NCBI RefSeq assembly: GCF_003060865.1
Contig: NZ_CP028918.1
Span: 1,972,001-2,036,000, forward strand
From: Gemmobacter aquarius
Lineage (GTDB): Bacteria > Pseudomonadota > Alphaproteobacteria > Rhodobacterales > Rhodobacteraceae
Reading direction: 5' to 3'
Length of the DNA: 64,000 bases
In this document: positions 17,004-25,388 of the stretch, one piece after another
Numbering within the stretch: position 1 is the stretch's first letter
Layout of the letters: every line of letters starts with the position of its first letter
The notes under the pieces: generated by a model
Databases searched by the model: none
What the model was told of the DNA's origin: nothing
Seen by the model: only the letters and a program-made list of their open reading frames with translations
Translations under genes and position numbers: made by a program

Positions 17004-17924
17004 ATGACCGTCCTTGCTCCAACCCGTTCCGTCCTGTCGGCCAATCTGATCTGCATGGCCTCGATGCTGATCTGGGCGGCGGCGCTGCCCGCGGCCGAGG
17101 TCTTGATCCGGCCCGTGCCGCCGGTGATGCCGCCCCTGTCGCTGACCGCCGCGCGGATGGCGATGGCGGCGGCTTTCCTCGTGCCGCTCTGGGCGATGGT
17201 CGAGGGGGTGGATGCGCTGCGCCGCGCGCGCTGGGTGCCCGGGATGATGGTCGGCTCGATGATCGGGCTTGGTGCGCTGTTTCTGGTGATGGGCCAGACG
17301 CGGACCACGGCGGTGATGGCGGCGGTGGTCTCATCGGCCATGCCGCTTGTCGGGATCACCATCGAGATCGTGCTCGACGGGCGCAAGCTGAACCGTGGAA
17401 TCGTGATCGGGCTGATCCTGTCGATTTTGGGCGGGATACTGGCCGCGGGCAAGTTCGACGGCGGTCTTGGCTTTGGCATCGGGGCGCTTTTGTGCCTTGC
17501 GTCGGTCATCGTCTTCACGCTGGCGTCGCGGCTTACGGTCACGTCGCTGCCGGGGCTGACGCCGCTCGGGTCGACCACGGTGACGGTGGTGGGCGCGGCG
17601 GTGGCGGCTTGTGTCTTTGCCGCCGTGGGGATGGTCGCGGGGATGCCGGGGCCGGATTGGCCGGCCTTTGGCTGGACCGAGTTCGGGGCGCTGGCGCTGT
17701 TCGGGATCGGCGGGCTTGCGATAAGCCAGGTCTTGTGGATCATGTCGGTCGGGCAACTTGGCATCGCAATGTCGTCGCTGCACATCAACATGACGCCGTT
17801 TTACGTGATGGTGATCCTGCTCGCGCTGGGGGGCACGTGGAACTGGCTGCAGGCGGGCGGGGCGGCGCTGGTCGCGGTGGGCGTTCTGGTGGCGCAGGGC
17901 TTCATCCGGCTGGGGCGGGTGTGA
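17004..17924 (+). CDS. EamA/DMT-family transporter
   Basis: A 306-residue inner-membrane protein with ten predicted helices in two EamA repeats (about 12-145 and 160-300), as in drug/metabolite exporters. The substrate is unknown. Its stop overlaps the start of the cytochrome P450 gene (TGATG), implying co-translation, so it could export a product of, or import a substrate for, the P450. AATGATCATT (16974-16983) upstream is a small palindrome of unknown meaning. Confidence 0.9.
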   Translation: MTVLAPTRSVLSANLICMASMLIWAAALPAAEVLIRPVPPVMPPLSLTAARMAMAAAFLVPLWAMVEGVDALRRARWVPGMMVGSMIGLGALFLVMGQTRTTAVMAAVVSSAMPLVGITIEIVLDGRKLNRGIVIGLILSILGGILAAGKFDGGLGFGIGALLCLASVIVFTLASRLTVTSLPGLTPLGSTTVTVVGAAVAACVFAAVGMVAGMPGPDWPAFGWTEFGALALFGIGGLAISQVLWIMSVGQLGIAMSSLHINMTPFYVMVILLALGGTWNWLQAGGAALVAVGVLVAQGFIRLGRV

Positions 17925-19105
17925 TGGAACGCCTGTCGCAATCGCCCACCGATCCGGCCTTTGTTCAGAACCCCTATCCGTTTTACGAACGCGCCCGCGC
18001 GCTTGGCCCGTTCTTTCACTGGTCCGAATACGGGCTTGCCTGCACCGGCAACGCGGCGGCGGTCAACGCCATCTTCCGCGACCGCCGCTTCGGGCGCGAG
18101 GTACCGCCCGAATGTGCCCCTGCGATTGCCGAACACACCCGCGCCTTTTACGCCGTCGAGGCGCATTCGATGCTGGAACTGGAACCGCCGCGCCACACCC
18201 GCCTGCGCGGGCTGGTGCTGCGTGCCTTTACCTCGCGCCGGATCGCCGCATTGGAAGCCGAGATCGCGGCGCTGAGCCATGCGCTGATCGATGCCTTTCC
18301 GGCGGGCGAGTGCGATCTTCTGCGCGCCTTTGGCCAGAAGCTGCCCGTCGTCATCATCGCGCGGCTGCTCGGGGTGCCCGAAGCCATGTCAGACCAGTTG
18401 CTGGCCTGGTCGAACGCGATGGTCGGCATGTATATGGCGGGCCGCACGCGCGGGGCCGAGGAACGGGCGAACCGCGCGGCGCAAGAGTTTTACGATTTTC
18501 TGCGCTCTTACGTCGGGGCCCGCCGCGCCGATCCGCGCGATGACCTGATCACCCATCTCATCGCGGCGACAAGCGAGGGCGAACGGCTTTCTACCGACGA
18601 GTTGATCACCACCTGCATCCTTTTGCTGAACGCGGGCCACGAGGCGACGGTGCACAGTATCGGCAACGGGGTGAAGACGCTTTTGGAGACGCGCACCCCG
18701 CCTGCCGCGCTTGCCCCCGATGCGGTCGAGGCAACGGTCGAGGAAATCCTGCGCTATGACCCGCCGCTGCACATGTTCACCCGCTGGGCTTACGAAGACA
18801 TCGAGGTGATGGGCCATACCTTCCGCCGTGGCGCGCAGGTGGCGCTGCTGCTGGCGGCGGCGAACCGCGATCCGGGGGTATGGGAAAAGCCTGCCCGCTT
18901 CGACCCCGCCCGCCCCGTCCGCGCCAATGCGAGCTTCGGCGCTGGCCTGCATTTCTGCGTGGGTGCCCCCTTGGCGCGGCTGGAGTTGCAGGTGGCGCTG
19001 CCGATCCTTTTCGAACGCCTGCCAAAGCTGCGCTTGGCCCAAGCACCGCTCTACGGCAATGTATACCACTTCCACGGGCTGACGGCCCTGCCCGTTTCCT
19101 ACTGA
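17924..19105 (+). CDS. Cytochrome P450
   Basis: A soluble 393-residue P450. The heme-ligand motif FGAGLHFCVG has its cysteine at 345, the I-helix is LLLNAGHEATVHSIGNG with the acid-alcohol pair as E-A-T, and the K-helix ExxR is EEILR. Length and sequence type fit bacterial class I enzymes that take electrons from a ferredoxin/ferredoxin-reductase pair, none of which is adjacent; the fpr gene at 23.8 kb could contribute. The substrate is unknown. The start overlaps the EamA gene's stop. Confidence 0.94.
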   Translation: MERLSQSPTDPAFVQNPYPFYERARALGPFFHWSEYGLACTGNAAAVNAIFRDRRFGREVPPECAPAIAEHTRAFYAVEAHSMLELEPPRHTRLRGLVLRAFTSRRIAALEAEIAALSHALIDAFPAGECDLLRAFGQKLPVVIIARLLGVPEAMSDQLLAWSNAMVGMYMAGRTRGAEERANRAAQEFYDFLRSYVGARRADPRDDLITHLIAATSEGERLSTDELITTCILLLNAGHEATVHSIGNGVKTLLETRTPPAALAPDAVEATVEEILRYDPPLHMFTRWAYEDIEVMGHTFRRGAQVALLLAAANRDPGVWEKPARFDPARPVRANASFGAGLHFCVGAPLARLELQVALPILFERLPKLRLAQAPLYGNVYHFHGLTALPVSY

Positions 19106-19126
19106 CCCCCCGTTCATCCTTGCGAT

Positions 19127-19159
19127 AAATACTCCGGGGGTGCGGGGGCTGGCCCCCGC
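19127..19159 (+). repeat. AAATATCC/CGGGGG element, copy 3
   Basis: AAATACTCCGGGGG (19127-19140), T, then hairpin GCGGGGG CTGG CCCCCGC (19142-19159). It lies between the P450 stop and the convergent Lrp gene and may act as a 3'-end structure for either. It abuts a 13-bp tandem repeat (19161-19193). Confidence 0.7.
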
Positions 19160-19160
19160 T

Positions 19161-19193
19161 CGGGCAGGTCACACGGGCAGGTCACACGGGCAG
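19161..19193. repeat. 13-bp tandem repeat at the lrp 3' end
   Basis: CGGGCAGGTCACA occurs twice head to tail (19161-19173, 19174-19186), followed by a partial third copy CGGGCAG. The Lrp stop codon lies in the second copy, so the last codons of that gene sit in the repeat. Confidence 0.75.
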
Positions 19194-19643
19194 AACCGTT
19201 GTCGACTTGATCTCTTCCATGCTCAGCAAAGCTGTGACGTTGTAGATCTTCACCTCGGAAATCAGTGCCTGATAGAACGTGTCGTAGGCCCGCGCGTTCT
19301 TGACCCGCACCTTCAGGATATAGTCGATATCGCCTGCCAGTCGGTGCGCTTCCAGCACCTCGGGGCGCTCCTTTAGCGTCTTTAGGAACTTGCGCTGCCA
19401 CTCGGCCTCATGCTCGCTGGTTCGGATCAGGACAAAGAAACAGGCCTCCAGCCCCAACGCCTCGGGGTCGAGGATCGCTGTCTGGCGCGTGATCACCCCC
19501 GCCTCTTTCATCCGGCGGATGCGGTTCCAGACGGGCGTCTTCGACGACCCTACCTTGCGGGCGATTTCATCAAGGCTTTGCTCGGCATCGGCTTGCAACT
19601 CGGCAAGGATTTTCCGGTCCATATCGTCCATGCGGACTGCCAT
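19182..19643 (-). CDS. Lrp/AsnC-family regulator
   Basis: A 153-residue regulator: winged helix-turn-helix (about 5-60, LDEIARKVGSSKTPVWNRIRRMKEAGVI) and a C-terminal RAM ligand-binding domain (about 70-145). It is divergent from the sulfate assimilation operon with 138 bp between start codons, so it is the prime candidate to control that operon, perhaps sensing a sulfur amino acid. That role is inferred from position only. It could equally be a general Lrp-like regulator. Confidence 0.92.
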   Translation of the reverse strand: MAVRMDDMDRKILAELQADAEQSLDEIARKVGSSKTPVWNRIRRMKEAGVITRQTAILDPEALGLEACFFVLIRTSEHEAEWQRKFLKTLKERPEVLEAHRLAGDIDYILKVRVKNARAYDTFYQALISEVKIYNVTALLSMEEIKSTTVLPV

Positions 19644-19740
19644 TCGCGCTTTCCTTCGTTTGGCGGAACTGCGTTCCAGACTGGCGCAGTATCGGAACAG
19701 ATTTCCTTATCTGCAAGGGGCACTGTCATAAATCAGGGAA

Positions 19741-19753
19741 AATATCCTATATT
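19741..19753 (+). promoter_or_regulatory. Palindrome upstream of the sulfate operon
   Basis: AATAT-CCT-ATATT is a perfect 13-bp palindrome ending 28 bp before the cobA start, in an otherwise GC-rich region. It overlaps a plausible -10 (CTATAT or TATATT). It may be an operator of the divergent Lrp protein or simply the AT-rich promoter core. Confidence 0.4.
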
Positions 19754-19781
19754 GCAGGCAAGCCAATACTGTGGATACGCC

Positions 19782-20552
19782 ATGACCGACCTGCCCGCCC
19801 CCGCAGATCTTGCCCCCGTCACCTTTGCCGGTGCAGGGCCGGGTGCGGCCGCGCATCTGACGCTGGGCGTGCTGCGCGCCTTGCAGCAGGCCGATGTGGT
19901 GATCCATGATCGTCTGGTCGGCAACGAGGTTCTGGCGCTGATCCCCGCGCATGTGCAGCGCATCGACATGGGCAAGGAAGGTTTCGGCCCCTCGGCCGCG
20001 CAGGCCGACATCAACGCCACGCTGGTGGCGCAGGCGCTGACGGGTCGCCGCGTGGTGCGGCTGAAAGGCGGCGATTGCGGCATCTTCGGGCGGCTGGACG
20101 AGGAGATCGAGGCGCTTGAGGCGGCGGGTCTGGGTTTCACGATCCTGCCCGGCCTGACCTCGGCTGCCGCTGCCGCCGCAAGCATCGGGCAAAGCCTGAC
20201 CAAACGCGGCCGCAACCGCGCGCTGCGGATCGTGACAGGCCATGACATGGCCGGTTTCGCCGATCAGGACTGGCGCGGCATGGCGCAACCCGGTGAAGTG
20301 ACCGCGATCTACATGGGCAAGAAATCGGCCCGCTTCATCCAAGGGCGCCTGATGATGCATGGCGCCGATGCCGCGACCCCCGTCACCGTGGTCGAAAACG
20401 TCTCGCGCCCCGACCAACGCATCCTTGCCGCGACGCTTGCTACCCTGCCCGATGCGGTGGCGGCGCTTGACGGTCCTGCCGTGCTTCTTTACGGCCTCGC
20501 CCAAAGGCAGGCCGCCACGGCCCTTGTCCAACTGAAAGAGGCCAGCGCATGA
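19782..20552 (+). CDS. cobA: Uroporphyrinogen-III C-methyltransferase
   Basis: SAM-dependent methylase (SUMT, equivalent to the CysG C-terminal domain) that makes precorrin-2 for siroheme, the cofactor of the sulfite reductase two genes downstream. The 256-residue product shows VTFAGAGPGAAAHLTL near the N-terminus. The conserved RLKGGDP-x-x-FGR loop appears here as RLKGGDCGIFGR, with Cys for Pro. No dehydrogenase/ferrochelatase domain is fused, so the later siroheme steps must be encoded elsewhere. The ATG at 19782 was chosen because the longer frame runs through the divergent lrp gene. It overlaps the next start by four bases. Confidence 0.93.
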   Translation: MTDLPAPADLAPVTFAGAGPGAAAHLTLGVLRALQQADVVIHDRLVGNEVLALIPAHVQRIDMGKEGFGPSAAQADINATLVAQALTGRRVVRLKGGDCGIFGRLDEEIEALEAAGLGFTILPGLTSAAAAAASIGQSLTKRGRNRALRIVTGHDMAGFADQDWRGMAQPGEVTAIYMGKKSARFIQGRLMMHGADAATPVTVVENVSRPDQRILAATLATLPDAVAALDGPAVLLYGLAQRQAATALVQLKEASA

Positions 20553-20851
20553 GCCGCCGTTTCATTCCCAAAGTCGTGACCGCAAACCGCCTGCGCGAAG
20601 GCGACGTGGTTTACCTGACCGCCGACGACCGCTGGTCGCTGCTGCACCACGAAGCCGAGCTGATCGAGGACGAGGCACAGGCAAACCTGCGCCTGTTGTT
20701 TGCCGCAGCGCAAAAGCTATATGTCGTCGGGGCCTATCTCGCCGATGCCAAGGCAGGCCCGAACGGACCCGAGCCTGTGCATTTCCGCGAAGCCTTCCGC
20801 ACCCGTGGGCCATCGAACTATGCCCATGGCAAGCAAGCCGATCTCGTCTGA
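20549..20851 (+). CDS. DUF2849 protein of the sulfate operon
   Basis: A 100-residue soluble protein (KVVTANRLREGDVVYLTADDRWS...) of the DUF2849 family, which in alphaproteobacteria is regularly found between cobA/cysG and cysI. Its function is not known. Co-occurrence suggests an accessory role in sulfite reductase or siroheme metabolism. The start overlaps the cobA stop (ATGA). Confidence 0.88.
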   Translation: MSRRFIPKVVTANRLREGDVVYLTADDRWSLLHHEAELIEDEAQANLRLLFAAAQKLYVVGAYLADAKAGPNGPEPVHFREAFRTRGPSNYAHGKQADLV

Positions 20852-20878
20852 TAGTCCCGCCAAGAAGGCCACCGCCCG

Positions 20879-22549
20879 ATGTATTCCTATTCCGAATTCG
20901 ACGAAGCCTTTGTCCGCGCGCGCGTGGCGCAGTTCAGCCAGCAGGTCGAACGCCGCCTTGACGGGTCGCTGACCGAGGAAGAATTTCGCCCGCTGCGGCT
21001 GATGAACGGGCTTTATCTGCAATTGCACGCCTATATGCTGCGGGTGGCGATCCCTTATGGCACGATCAATCCGCGCCAGATGCGGCAGCTCGCGCATATC
21101 GCGCAGACGTGGGACAAGGGCTATGGCCACTTCACCACGCGCCAGAACATCCAGTTCAACTGGCCCAAGCTAGAGGACGTGCCTGCGATCCTGCAAGCCT
21201 TGGCCGATGTCGGGATGCATGCCATCCAGACCTCGGGCAACTGCGTGCGGAACGTCACCGCTGACCATTTCGCAGGTGCTGCAGCGGACGAGATCGAAGA
21301 CCCCCGCCCCGTGGCCGAATTGCTGCGCCAGTGGTCCACCGACCATCCCGAATTCCAGTTTCTGCCGCGCAAGTTCAAGATCGCCATCACAGGCAGCCCG
21401 AACGACCGCGCCGTGACCCGCGCCCATGACATCGGGCTGCGGATGGTCCGCAACGCGGCGGGCGAACCGGGGTTCGAGGTGATGGTGGGCGGTGGCCTTG
21501 GCCGCACGCCGATGATCGCCCATACGGTGCGCGACTTCCTGCCCAAGGCAGACCTGCTGCCCTATGTCGAAGCCGTGCTTTCCGTCTACAACACGCTGGG
21601 ACGGCGCGACAACAAGTACAAGGCGCGGATCAAGATCACCGTGCACGAGACGGGCAAGCCCGAGATCACCCGCATGATCGAAGAGCGCTTCGCCGAGTTG
21701 CGCCCGCTGTTCGGCGGCAACGACCAGAAACTGCTGGCCGAAATCGAAGAGGCCTTTGCCCCGCCCGCCTTCCGCGTGGCCCCGACAGATGCCTATGACG
21801 CCTTCTACAAGGCCGACCCCGCCTTCCGCGCTTGGGCCGACACCAATCTGCACGACCACAAGGCATCGGGTTACGCCATCGTCACCATCAGCCTGAAGGC
21901 CCATGGCGAAACCCCCGGTGATGCCACCGCCGACCAGATGCGCGAAATCGCGGCACTGGCCGAGGAATACGGCCATTCCGAACTGCGTATCAGCCACGAG
22001 CAGAACGTGATCCTGCCGCATGTCCACAAATCCGACCTGCCCGCGCTGCATGCCCGTCTGGCAAAGGCGGGGCTGGCCACGGCCAATGTCGGGCTGATCT
22101 CCGACATCATCGCCTGCCCCGGCATGGATTACTGCGCGCTCGCGACGGCGCGTTCGATCCCGATCGCGCAGGAAATTGCCACGCGCTTCGACGCGCTGGA
22201 CCTCGAACATGAAATCGGGCCGCTCAAGATCAAGATTTCCGGCTGCATCAATGCCTGCGGGCATCACCATGTCGGCCATATCGGGATTCTCGGTCTCGAC
22301 CGTGCAGGGGTGGAAAACTACCAGATCACGCTGGGCGGCGACGGCACCGAAACCGCGACCATCGGCGAAAAGACCGGACCGGGCTTTGCCTATGACGAAA
22401 TCGTGCCTGCGGTCGAACGGCTGGTGCGCGCCTACCTGTCGGTGCGGACATCGCAGGAAGAAACCTTCCTGCAAACCTATCGCCGCACCGGGATCGATCC
22501 GTTCAAGGCCGCGCTTTACGACGGCGAGGACAGCAAGGATGCCGCGTGA
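20879..22549 (+). CDS. cysI: Assimilatory nitrite/sulfite reductase, siroheme [4Fe-4S]
   Basis: A 556-residue hemoprotein that reduces sulfite to sulfide with six electrons. Duplicated ferredoxin-like and siroheme domains are recognisable. The cluster/siroheme cysteines lie in ACPGMDYC and SGCINACGHHHVG (C-x5-C, C-x3-C). The flanking genes (siroheme methylase, APS reductase, ferredoxin-NADP reductase) argue for sulfite rather than nitrite. No cysJ flavoprotein is nearby, so electrons probably come from ferredoxin via the fpr product. AAGAAGG precedes the start. Confidence 0.95.
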   Translation: MYSYSEFDEAFVRARVAQFSQQVERRLDGSLTEEEFRPLRLMNGLYLQLHAYMLRVAIPYGTINPRQMRQLAHIAQTWDKGYGHFTTRQNIQFNWPKLEDVPAILQALADVGMHAIQTSGNCVRNVTADHFAGAAADEIEDPRPVAELLRQWSTDHPEFQFLPRKFKIAITGSPNDRAVTRAHDIGLRMVRNAAGEPGFEVMVGGGLGRTPMIAHTVRDFLPKADLLPYVEAVLSVYNTLGRRDNKYKARIKITVHETGKPEITRMIEERFAELRPLFGGNDQKLLAEIEEAFAPPAFRVAPTDAYDAFYKADPAFRAWADTNLHDHKASGYAIVTISLKAHGETPGDATADQMREIAALAEEYGHSELRISHEQNVILPHVHKSDLPALHARLAKAGLATANVGLISDIIACPGMDYCALATARSIPIAQEIATRFDALDLEHEIGPLKIKISGCINACGHHHVGHIGILGLDRAGVENYQITLGGDGTETATIGEKTGPGFAYDEIVPAVERLVRAYLSVRTSQEETFLQTYRRTGIDPFKAALYDGEDSKDAA

Positions 22550-22550
22550 C

Positions 22551-23297
22551 ATGAGCCGATTTCCCGAAGGGTCCGTGGCGGAACGGGTGGCTGCGCTGAA
22601 TGCGCGCTACAAGCACCATGCCGCGACGACCGTTCTGGAACATGCGTTGAAGGACGCCGATCTGGGCCGCGTGGCGCTGGTGTCGTCTTTTGGCGCGGAG
22701 TCGGTGGTGCTGCTGCACCTCGTGTCGGTGATCGCGCCCGAAACGCCGGTGCTGTTTGTCGACACGCGGATGCTCTTTGCCGAAACGCTCGACTACCAGC
22801 GCGAATTGGCGGAAAAGCTGCATCTCTGCGACGTCCGCACCATCCGCGCCGCACAACCGCGCGTGGCGTTCGAAGACCCCGACAACACGTTGCACCAGTT
22901 CAACACCGATGCTTGCTGCGCGGTCCGCAAGGTGGAACCGCTGGAGCGGGCGCTTGCCACCTTTGACGGCTGGATCACCGGGCGCAAACGCTATCAGGCA
23001 AGCACCCGCCAAGCGGTCGAGTTCTTCGAGGCCGAGGGCGACACGCGTATCAAGGTCAACCCGCTGGCCCATTGGGGCCGCGATGACCTTGAAGAATACA
23101 TGGTAGAAAACCGGCTGCCCCGCCATCCCTTGGTGGCCCAAGGCTACCCGTCGATCGGATGCGCCCCATGCACAAGCAAGGTCGCACCGGGAGAAGACCC
23201 CCGTTCGGGCCGCTGGCGCGGTCAGGACAAGACCGAATGCGGCATCCATTTCATCGACGGCAAGCCCGTGAGAATAACCAAGGAGAACGCGGCATGA
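22551..23297 (+). CDS. cysH: Adenylyl-sulfate (APS/PAPS) reductase CysH
   Basis: Reduces activated sulfate to sulfite with thioredoxin. The 248-residue protein has the N-type ATPase PP-loop fold (ALVSSFGAESVVLLHL) and the four cysteines that bind a [4Fe-4S] cluster, DACCAVRK and GCAPC, a pattern typical of APS-using rather than PAPS-using enzymes. The catalytic cysteine is in KTECGIH near the C-terminus. ATG 22551 lies one base after the cysI stop; an in-frame ATG at 22539 is also possible. Confidence 0.95.
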   Translation: MSRFPEGSVAERVAALNARYKHHAATTVLEHALKDADLGRVALVSSFGAESVVLLHLVSVIAPETPVLFVDTRMLFAETLDYQRELAEKLHLCDVRTIRAAQPRVAFEDPDNTLHQFNTDACCAVRKVEPLERALATFDGWITGRKRYQASTRQAVEFFEAEGDTRIKVNPLAHWGRDDLEEYMVENRLPRHPLVAQGYPSIGCAPCTSKVAPGEDPRSGRWRGQDKTECGIHFIDGKPVRITKENAA

Positions 23298-23701
23298 GCG
23301 TGATCGTCACCGATACCGGATTTCACGGCGAGGACTGGAACGCCCCCATCGTGGCGCTTGCAGACCTTGCCGACCACAAGGGCGCGGTCGATCTGGCCCA
23401 TACCGATGATCCGACCGTGCTGAAAGACCTGCTCGACGAGTTGCACCTGATCCGCGTGGCCTTTCCCGCCTTCAACGATGGCCGCGCCTTTACCATCGCG
23501 CGCCGTCTGCGGATGATGGGCTACACGGGCCGTCTGCGTGCCAATGGTCCGGTGATCGCCGACCAATACACCATGGCCCGCCGCGTCGGTTTCGACGAGG
23601 TGGAAATCCCCGCCGAACTCGCCCTGCGCCAGCCTGCCGAGCAATGGGCCTTCCGCGCCGATTGGCGGGCACATGATTATCAGGCGAAACTGCGCGCCTG
23701 A
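23294..23701 (+). CDS. DUF934 protein of the sulfate operon
   Basis: A 135-residue soluble protein of the DUF934 family (VAFPAFNDGRAFTIARRLRMMGYTGRLRANG...), found next to cysI/cysH in many proteobacteria and commonly annotated as a putative sulfite-reductase-associated protein. The biochemical role is unknown. The start overlaps the cysH stop (ATGA), so it is translationally coupled. Confidence 0.9.
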   Translation: MSVIVTDTGFHGEDWNAPIVALADLADHKGAVDLAHTDDPTVLKDLLDELHLIRVAFPAFNDGRAFTIARRLRMMGYTGRLRANGPVIADQYTMARRVGFDEVEIPAELALRQPAEQWAFRADWRAHDYQAKLRA

Positions 23702-23721
23702 CCTGCCGCAAATCGCTCCAT

Positions 23722-23753
23722 ACGCCGCGCGGGGGCTTTCCCCGGCGCGGCGT
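23722..23753 (+). terminator. Strong GC hairpin between DUF934 gene and fpr
   Basis: A 14-bp stem (ACGCCGCGC and GGGG against CCCC and GCGCGGCGT, one G-G mismatch) with loop CTTT. No T-run follows and fpr starts eight bases later, so it probably attenuates or processes the transcript rather than ending it. Confidence 0.6.
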
Positions 23754-23761
23754 TCCATCTA

Positions 23762-24613
23762 ATGCCGAAAGCGAACACCATGACCGAAGCGAGCCTGACC
23801 ATGGACGCAAAAGCCCAGACCGCCGCCAAGCCCCACCTGCCCGACGCGCAAACCGTCACGCAGGTGACGCATTGGACTGACCGGCTGTTTTCCTTCCGCG
23901 TGACGCGGCCGCAGTCGTTGCGGTTCCGCTCGGGCGAATTCGTGATGATCGGGCTGATGGGCGAAAACGGAAAACCACTCTTGCGCGCCTATTCCATCGC
24001 CTCGCCCGCCTGGGACGAAGAGCTGGAGTTCTACTCGATCAAAGTTCCGGATGGCCCGCTGACCTCGAAGCTCCAACATATCAAGGTCGGTGACGAGATC
24101 ATCCTGCGCCCCAAACCCGTGGGCACGCTGGTGCATGACGCGCTGCTTCCGGGCAAGCGGCTGTGGTTCCTTGCCACCGGCACCGGGCTTGCGCCCTTCG
24201 CCTCGCTGATGCGCGAGCCGGAAACCTATGAAAAATACGACCAGGTCATCATGATGCACACCTGCCGCGAGGTGGCGGAACTGGAATACGGCCGCCAGCT
24301 GGTCGAAAGCCTGAAGGATGACCCGCTGATCGGCGAGATGGTGGGCGACAAGCTGCGCTACTATCCCACCACCACGCGCGAAAACTTTCCCCACATGGGG
24401 CGCGTCACCGACAACCTGACATCGGGCAAGGTCTTTGCCGACCTCGGCCTGCCCGCGATGAACCCGGCCGAGGACCGCGCCATGGTCTGCGGCTCGCTCG
24501 CCTTCAACGTCGATGTAAAGAAGATCCTCGAAGACTTCGGCCTGACCGAGGGCGCCAATTCGGACCCGCAGCAGTTCGTGGTCGAAAAGGCCTTCGTCGG
24601 CGACGGCATCTGA
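23762..24613 (+). CDS. fpr: Ferredoxin-NADP+ reductase
   Basis: A 283-residue FAD flavoenzyme of the bacterial FPR subclass. It has the FAD-binding RAYSIASP, the NADP-binding LWFLATGTGLAPFASLMR and the CGSLAFN segment; the C-terminus VEKAFVGDGI continues past the usual aromatic position. It moves electrons between NADPH and ferredoxin or flavodoxin. Its place after cysI suggests that it supplies electrons for sulfite reduction. ATG 23762 gives the longest form; ATG 23780 is an alternative. An intrinsic terminator follows. Confidence 0.93.
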   Translation: MPKANTMTEASLTMDAKAQTAAKPHLPDAQTVTQVTHWTDRLFSFRVTRPQSLRFRSGEFVMIGLMGENGKPLLRAYSIASPAWDEELEFYSIKVPDGPLTSKLQHIKVGDEIILRPKPVGTLVHDALLPGKRLWFLATGTGLAPFASLMREPETYEKYDQVIMMHTCREVAELEYGRQLVESLKDDPLIGEMVGDKLRYYPTTTRENFPHMGRVTDNLTSGKVFADLGLPAMNPAEDRAMVCGSLAFNVDVKKILEDFGLTEGANSDPQQFVVEKAFVGDGI

Positions 24614-24633
24614 TACCCGCAGGTTCGAAACGA

Positions 24634-24672
24634 AAAGGCCGCGCAGAAATAACCGCGCGGCCTTTCCCATTT
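24634..24672 (+). terminator. Intrinsic terminator of fpr / sulfate operon
   Basis: AAAGGCCGCGC (24634-24644) pairs with GCGCGGCCTTT (24655-24665), loop AGAAATAACC, followed by CCCATTT. An 11-bp stem with a moderate T tract. Confidence 0.8.
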
Positions 24673-24681
24673 TCTGCCCGA

Positions 24682-24717
24682 AGATATCCTCGGGGGTGCG
24701 GGGAGCGAGCCCCCCGC
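24682..24717 (+). repeat. AAATATCC/CGGGGG element, copy 4
   Basis: ATTTTCTGCCCGA, then AGATATCCTCGGGGG (24682-24696), T, and hairpin GCGGGG/CCCCGC within 24698-24717. It lies between the fpr terminator and the convergent Ala-rich gene. Confidence 0.7.
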
Positions 24718-24725
24718 CTTTTGCC

Positions 24726-25154
24726 TTACATGCCCAAAGCGGCCTTGACCTGATCCAGCGCGCCCTGCACCAGCGCCGGATTGGCGGCGGCGGCGGTGAC
24801 TGCGGTCTTCAGCGTGGTTTTGGTGGCATCGTCGAGCGTCGAGGCGTCGATCATCGCGGTCAGCTTGGTTGCGTCGAAAGCAGCCGGATCGAAGGCTGCG
24901 GCAGCATCGGTAGCAGCTTTGGCGGCAGCCTCTTCGGCGGCTTTGGCAGCGGCGGCTGCCTCTTCAGCGGCTTTCGCGGCGGCGTCTTCCGCAGCTTTCG
25001 CCGCAGCGGCAGCGGCTTCTTCGGCGGCTTTCACTTCGGCTTCGGCGGCGGCAGCGGCTTCTGCAGCGGCTTGCTGGGCGGGCAGGTACGAGAACTGGTA
25101 GTAGCCGCCGGCGGCAGCGATGGCGACGATGGCCGCAATGACAAGGTTGCGCAT
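24726..25154 (-). CDS. Ala-rich coiled-coil protein with N-terminal anchor
   Basis: A 142-residue protein I cannot assign to a named family. An N-terminal hydrophobic segment (NLVIAAIVAIAAAGGYYQF, about 3-21) acts as signal anchor or signal peptide. Residues about 27-88 are Ala with Lys/Glu (AAKAAEEAAAKAAEDAAAKA), strongly helical and probably coiled coil. The C-terminus (about 90-142) is a compact helical domain (LTAMIDASTLDDATKTTLKTAV). It may form a periplasmic rod similar in design to Lpp-like or TolA-like helices. It lies convergent with the sulfate operon; a promoter could lie in the AT-poor gap to infC. Confidence 0.7.
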   Translation of the reverse strand: MRNLVIAAIVAIAAAGGYYQFSYLPAQQAAAEAAAAAEAEVKAAEEAAAAAAKAAEDAAAKAAEEAAAAAKAAEEAAAKAATDAAAAFDPAAFDATKLTAMIDASTLDDATKTTLKTAVTAAAANPALVQGALDQVKAALGM

Positions 25155-25388
25155 GTTTCACATACTCCATGACCGGCAGATCACCCGCCGGAATGGCGCC
25201 GCTATGCCAGAAAACGGACGGTAATCAAAGCCCGTCGCAGCACAGCGGTCGGGAAAAGCGCATCTGTTCGGGGGGGCGCGGAGAAGATAACGCCCTGCCC
25301 CCTTGCACTTTTCCCGATTCCCGTTGAAAGCCGTGACCAGCGCGGTTAAATTGCACGCTGCACGCCGAACCACAAAAGGACGACCACC

